Source of the DNA: Shimazuella alba
GTDB taxonomy: Bacteria > Bacillota > Bacilli > Thermoactinomycetales > Thermoactinomycetaceae
Reading direction: 5' to 3'
Assembly: GCF_009831235.1 (NCBI RefSeq)
Contig: NZ_WUUL01000012.1
Span: forward strand, 1 to 64,000
DNA length: 64,000 bases
The notes below the pieces were generated by a model. The model did no database searches and had not been told where the DNA came from. It saw nothing but the letters and a program-made list of their open reading frames with translations. The position numbers and the translations under genes were made by a program. Below, piece by piece: positions 62,941 through 64,000 of the stretch. Position 1 is the first letter of the stretch. Every line of letters starts with the position of its first letter.

Positions 62941-63323
62941 TTCCCTAGATTTTTCATATATTGCTAACCAATAAAAATGGGTTCAACAAGTATCCCACTT
63001 TAAATTGGGAAGATTTTGATTGTTGGTACTGGATTCATTATTTTCCACCCACCTATCTTACTTACATGCCGGTAGCCCCATCCCTCTTAGCTACTATAGC
63101 TTCGCATGTGATACGGATTATCTGTCCCAACCAGCTCAAACATAGTTAAACAAATAGGGGGTGAACTGTTTTTATGATGGATCACATACCCCCAAATATC
63201 ACCTCGTTCTACCCGGCTACCGTGAAACTGCAACCATTTGTATAAGTTTTTTCTTAGCTGGACAACCTTATAATACGAAATACCATCCAAATAAATGGAT
63301 GGTTAATGCATACTTTTTTCAAA
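62941..63323. other. Interval with possible decayed coding DNA
   Basis: No intact gene. A minus-strand frame at 63087-63290 (containing MFELVGTDNPYHMRSY) lacks a ribosome site and stops early, with more sense-like codons after the stop. It may be an old remnant. Confidence 0.35.
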
Positions 63324-63671
63324 CTAATCACGACGTAAGCCCATCTGAACAGGTGGATCTGTTAGCAGACTCGAGTCCAAAATCTCATACCATTTCTCTT
63401 GTTCAGTCCTTCGGGTTTCCCATTCGGGATCTTGGCTTTTTTGTCGTACTTTTTTACGATATTCGCCCCACTCAGCTTCATTTTAGAAAGTCACAATATG
63501 TTCGACAGCGTGAACATCGATACCGATTGTTCTTACATACCACTCTGTTTTTAATACCATCTCAAGCCCATCATAAAACCAATGCTCTCTATCTTGCATC
63601 CATCTCCAAAATTCGCCAGAGTTTGCTCGTGCATAGGCAGTAGGTTGAAATTTATATACCAAATATAACAT
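63324..63671 (-). pseudogene. Hypothetical gene interrupted by one in-frame TAA
   Basis: The frame starts at ATG 63671 with AAGGGG nine bases upstream and reads MLYLVYKFQPTAYARANSGE. It stops at a TAA (63483-63485) after HAVEHIVTF. The same frame then continues in coding style (NEAEWGEYRKKVRQKSQDPEW) to a TAG at 63324-63326. Together it would be about 115 residues. I do not recognise the family. A single base change (AAA to TAA or similar) is the simplest explanation. It lies 29 bases downstream of the FemAB/GNAT-like gene. Confidence 0.6.
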
Positions 63672-63700
63672 ATTGATCATCCCCTTCCATAAAGCTTCCT

Positions 63701-64000
63701 TTAAGCCCAATTAGACCATGAAATATCAATTGCTTCAGGTCTAGTTAAAAATCTTTTTTTCCAATGTTCCACAACAGACTTGTTATATTTGCGGGCTAAG
63801 GATTCACTTACGAATCCCGATTTCCCATGTGGTGGAAAGATAACCATGGCTAATGGATAAAGGTGTGCACCTCTTCTTACTTTTGATTCCCACGCAGATA
63901 TGGAAAGATGTATATGTCGAAAACCATGTTGAGCTGCCCATTTCACAGCAGCATAGTGTGTCAGAACATAATAAGAATAAGGAGGTGCATCTATATCCGC
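63701..64000 (-). CDS. FemAB/GNAT-like protein, cut by the window edge
   Basis: Only the C-terminal 99 residues are inside the window; the start lies beyond 64000. APPYSYYVLTHYAAVKWAAQ followed by HIHLSISAWESKVRRGAHLYPL resembles the last GNAT-fold half of FemAB-like or peptidogalycan biosynthesis proteins, where the A-x-E-x-K-x-RG region is conserved. The assignment rests on this stretch alone. It may be co-transcribed with the interrupted gene downstream. Confidence 0.5.
   Translation of the reverse strand, partial: ADIDAPPYSYYVLTHYAAVKWAAQHGFRHIHLSISAWESKVRRGAHLYPLAMVIFPPHGKSGFVSESLARKYNKSVVEHWKKRFLTRPEAIDISWSNWA

Noticed and set aside
63087-63290. 67-codon minus-strand frame with FELVGTDNPYH
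   Set aside because: It has no ribosome site and an early stop; it is listed only as possible decayed DNA.
1-64000. CRISPR arrays, tRNA or rRNA genes, intact transposases, prophage
   Set aside because: I looked for regular short repeats, cloverleaf-like sequences and transposase or phage structural motifs and saw none.

Overview
The window is AT-rich DNA (roughly one third G+C by eye) from an endospore-former-like member of the Bacillota. Ribosome sites are strong GGAGG types, TTG and GTG starts are common, and terminators are classic hairpin plus T-run. The regulators (PadR, MarR, MerR/TipAS, Fur-type site), YrzF-like and CotS-like kinases and OdhAB fit a Bacillales genome. A Thermoactinomycetaceae-like host is possible but cannot be proved from the sequence. 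I see no rRNA, tRNA, CRISPR array or intact insertion sequence.

Left part (1-6.2 kb): small, mostly minus-strand genes: an XRE regulator, a Yip1 membrane protein, a DinB gene broken by one stop codon, a TipA/Mta-type MerR regulator, a DUF5946-like protein, MmcQ/YjbR, PC4/YdbC and a GNAT enzyme. At 5108-5515 lies a G+C-rich orphan gene with its own promoter and terminator. A second such unit lies at 62559-62879.

6.6-12.2 kb: a tight five-gene operon encodes a pseudokinase, a CotSA-like GT4 glycosyltransferase, a CotS/APH-like small-molecule kinase, a GH57 glycoside hydrolase and a HipA-like kinase. It may build or remodel a phosphorylated glycan, perhaps on the spore surface. This is the best candidate for an undescribed system. 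At 12.3-17.4 kb a regulator, a dipeptide epimerase, a YfcC-type transporter and an M20 amidohydrolase form a peptide or N-acyl amino acid scavenging cluster. An active homologue of the pseudokinase follows at 17.6 kb.

18.4-22.7 kb: a divergent, clostridial-style topoisomerase IV pair (parE-like then parC-like) with a Met at the quinolone-contact Ser position and a dyad at its promoter. 23-34.3 kb: FabV enoyl reductase, an MFS exporter behind a leader peptide and an RBS-sequestering hairpin, PadR-DUF2812, another kinase, a methyltransferase-like protein, an MBL hydrolase, DUF4269, a HAD phosphatase, a secreted basic-secretory-protein peptidase with an SH3 domain, and tiny membrane or peptide genes.

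34.7-43.3 kb: a complete rhbABCDEF-order operon for a citrate-dihydroxamate (schizokinen/rhizobactin-type) siderophore behind a Fur box. 43.4-54 kb: a MarR-MFS-lipoprotein group with twin operators, a CNNM/CorC transporter, cytochrome P450 with a PadR gene upstream, a 50-residue membrane protein, an acyltransferase, TetR, PadR and DinB. 55-60.6 kb: odhA-odhB and convergent fumC of the TCA cycle. The right end holds an L,D-transpeptidase, membrane proteins (one HXXEE gene apparently lacking a normal start), the second G+C-rich orphan, a stop-interrupted gene and a FemAB/GNAT-like gene cut by the window edge.
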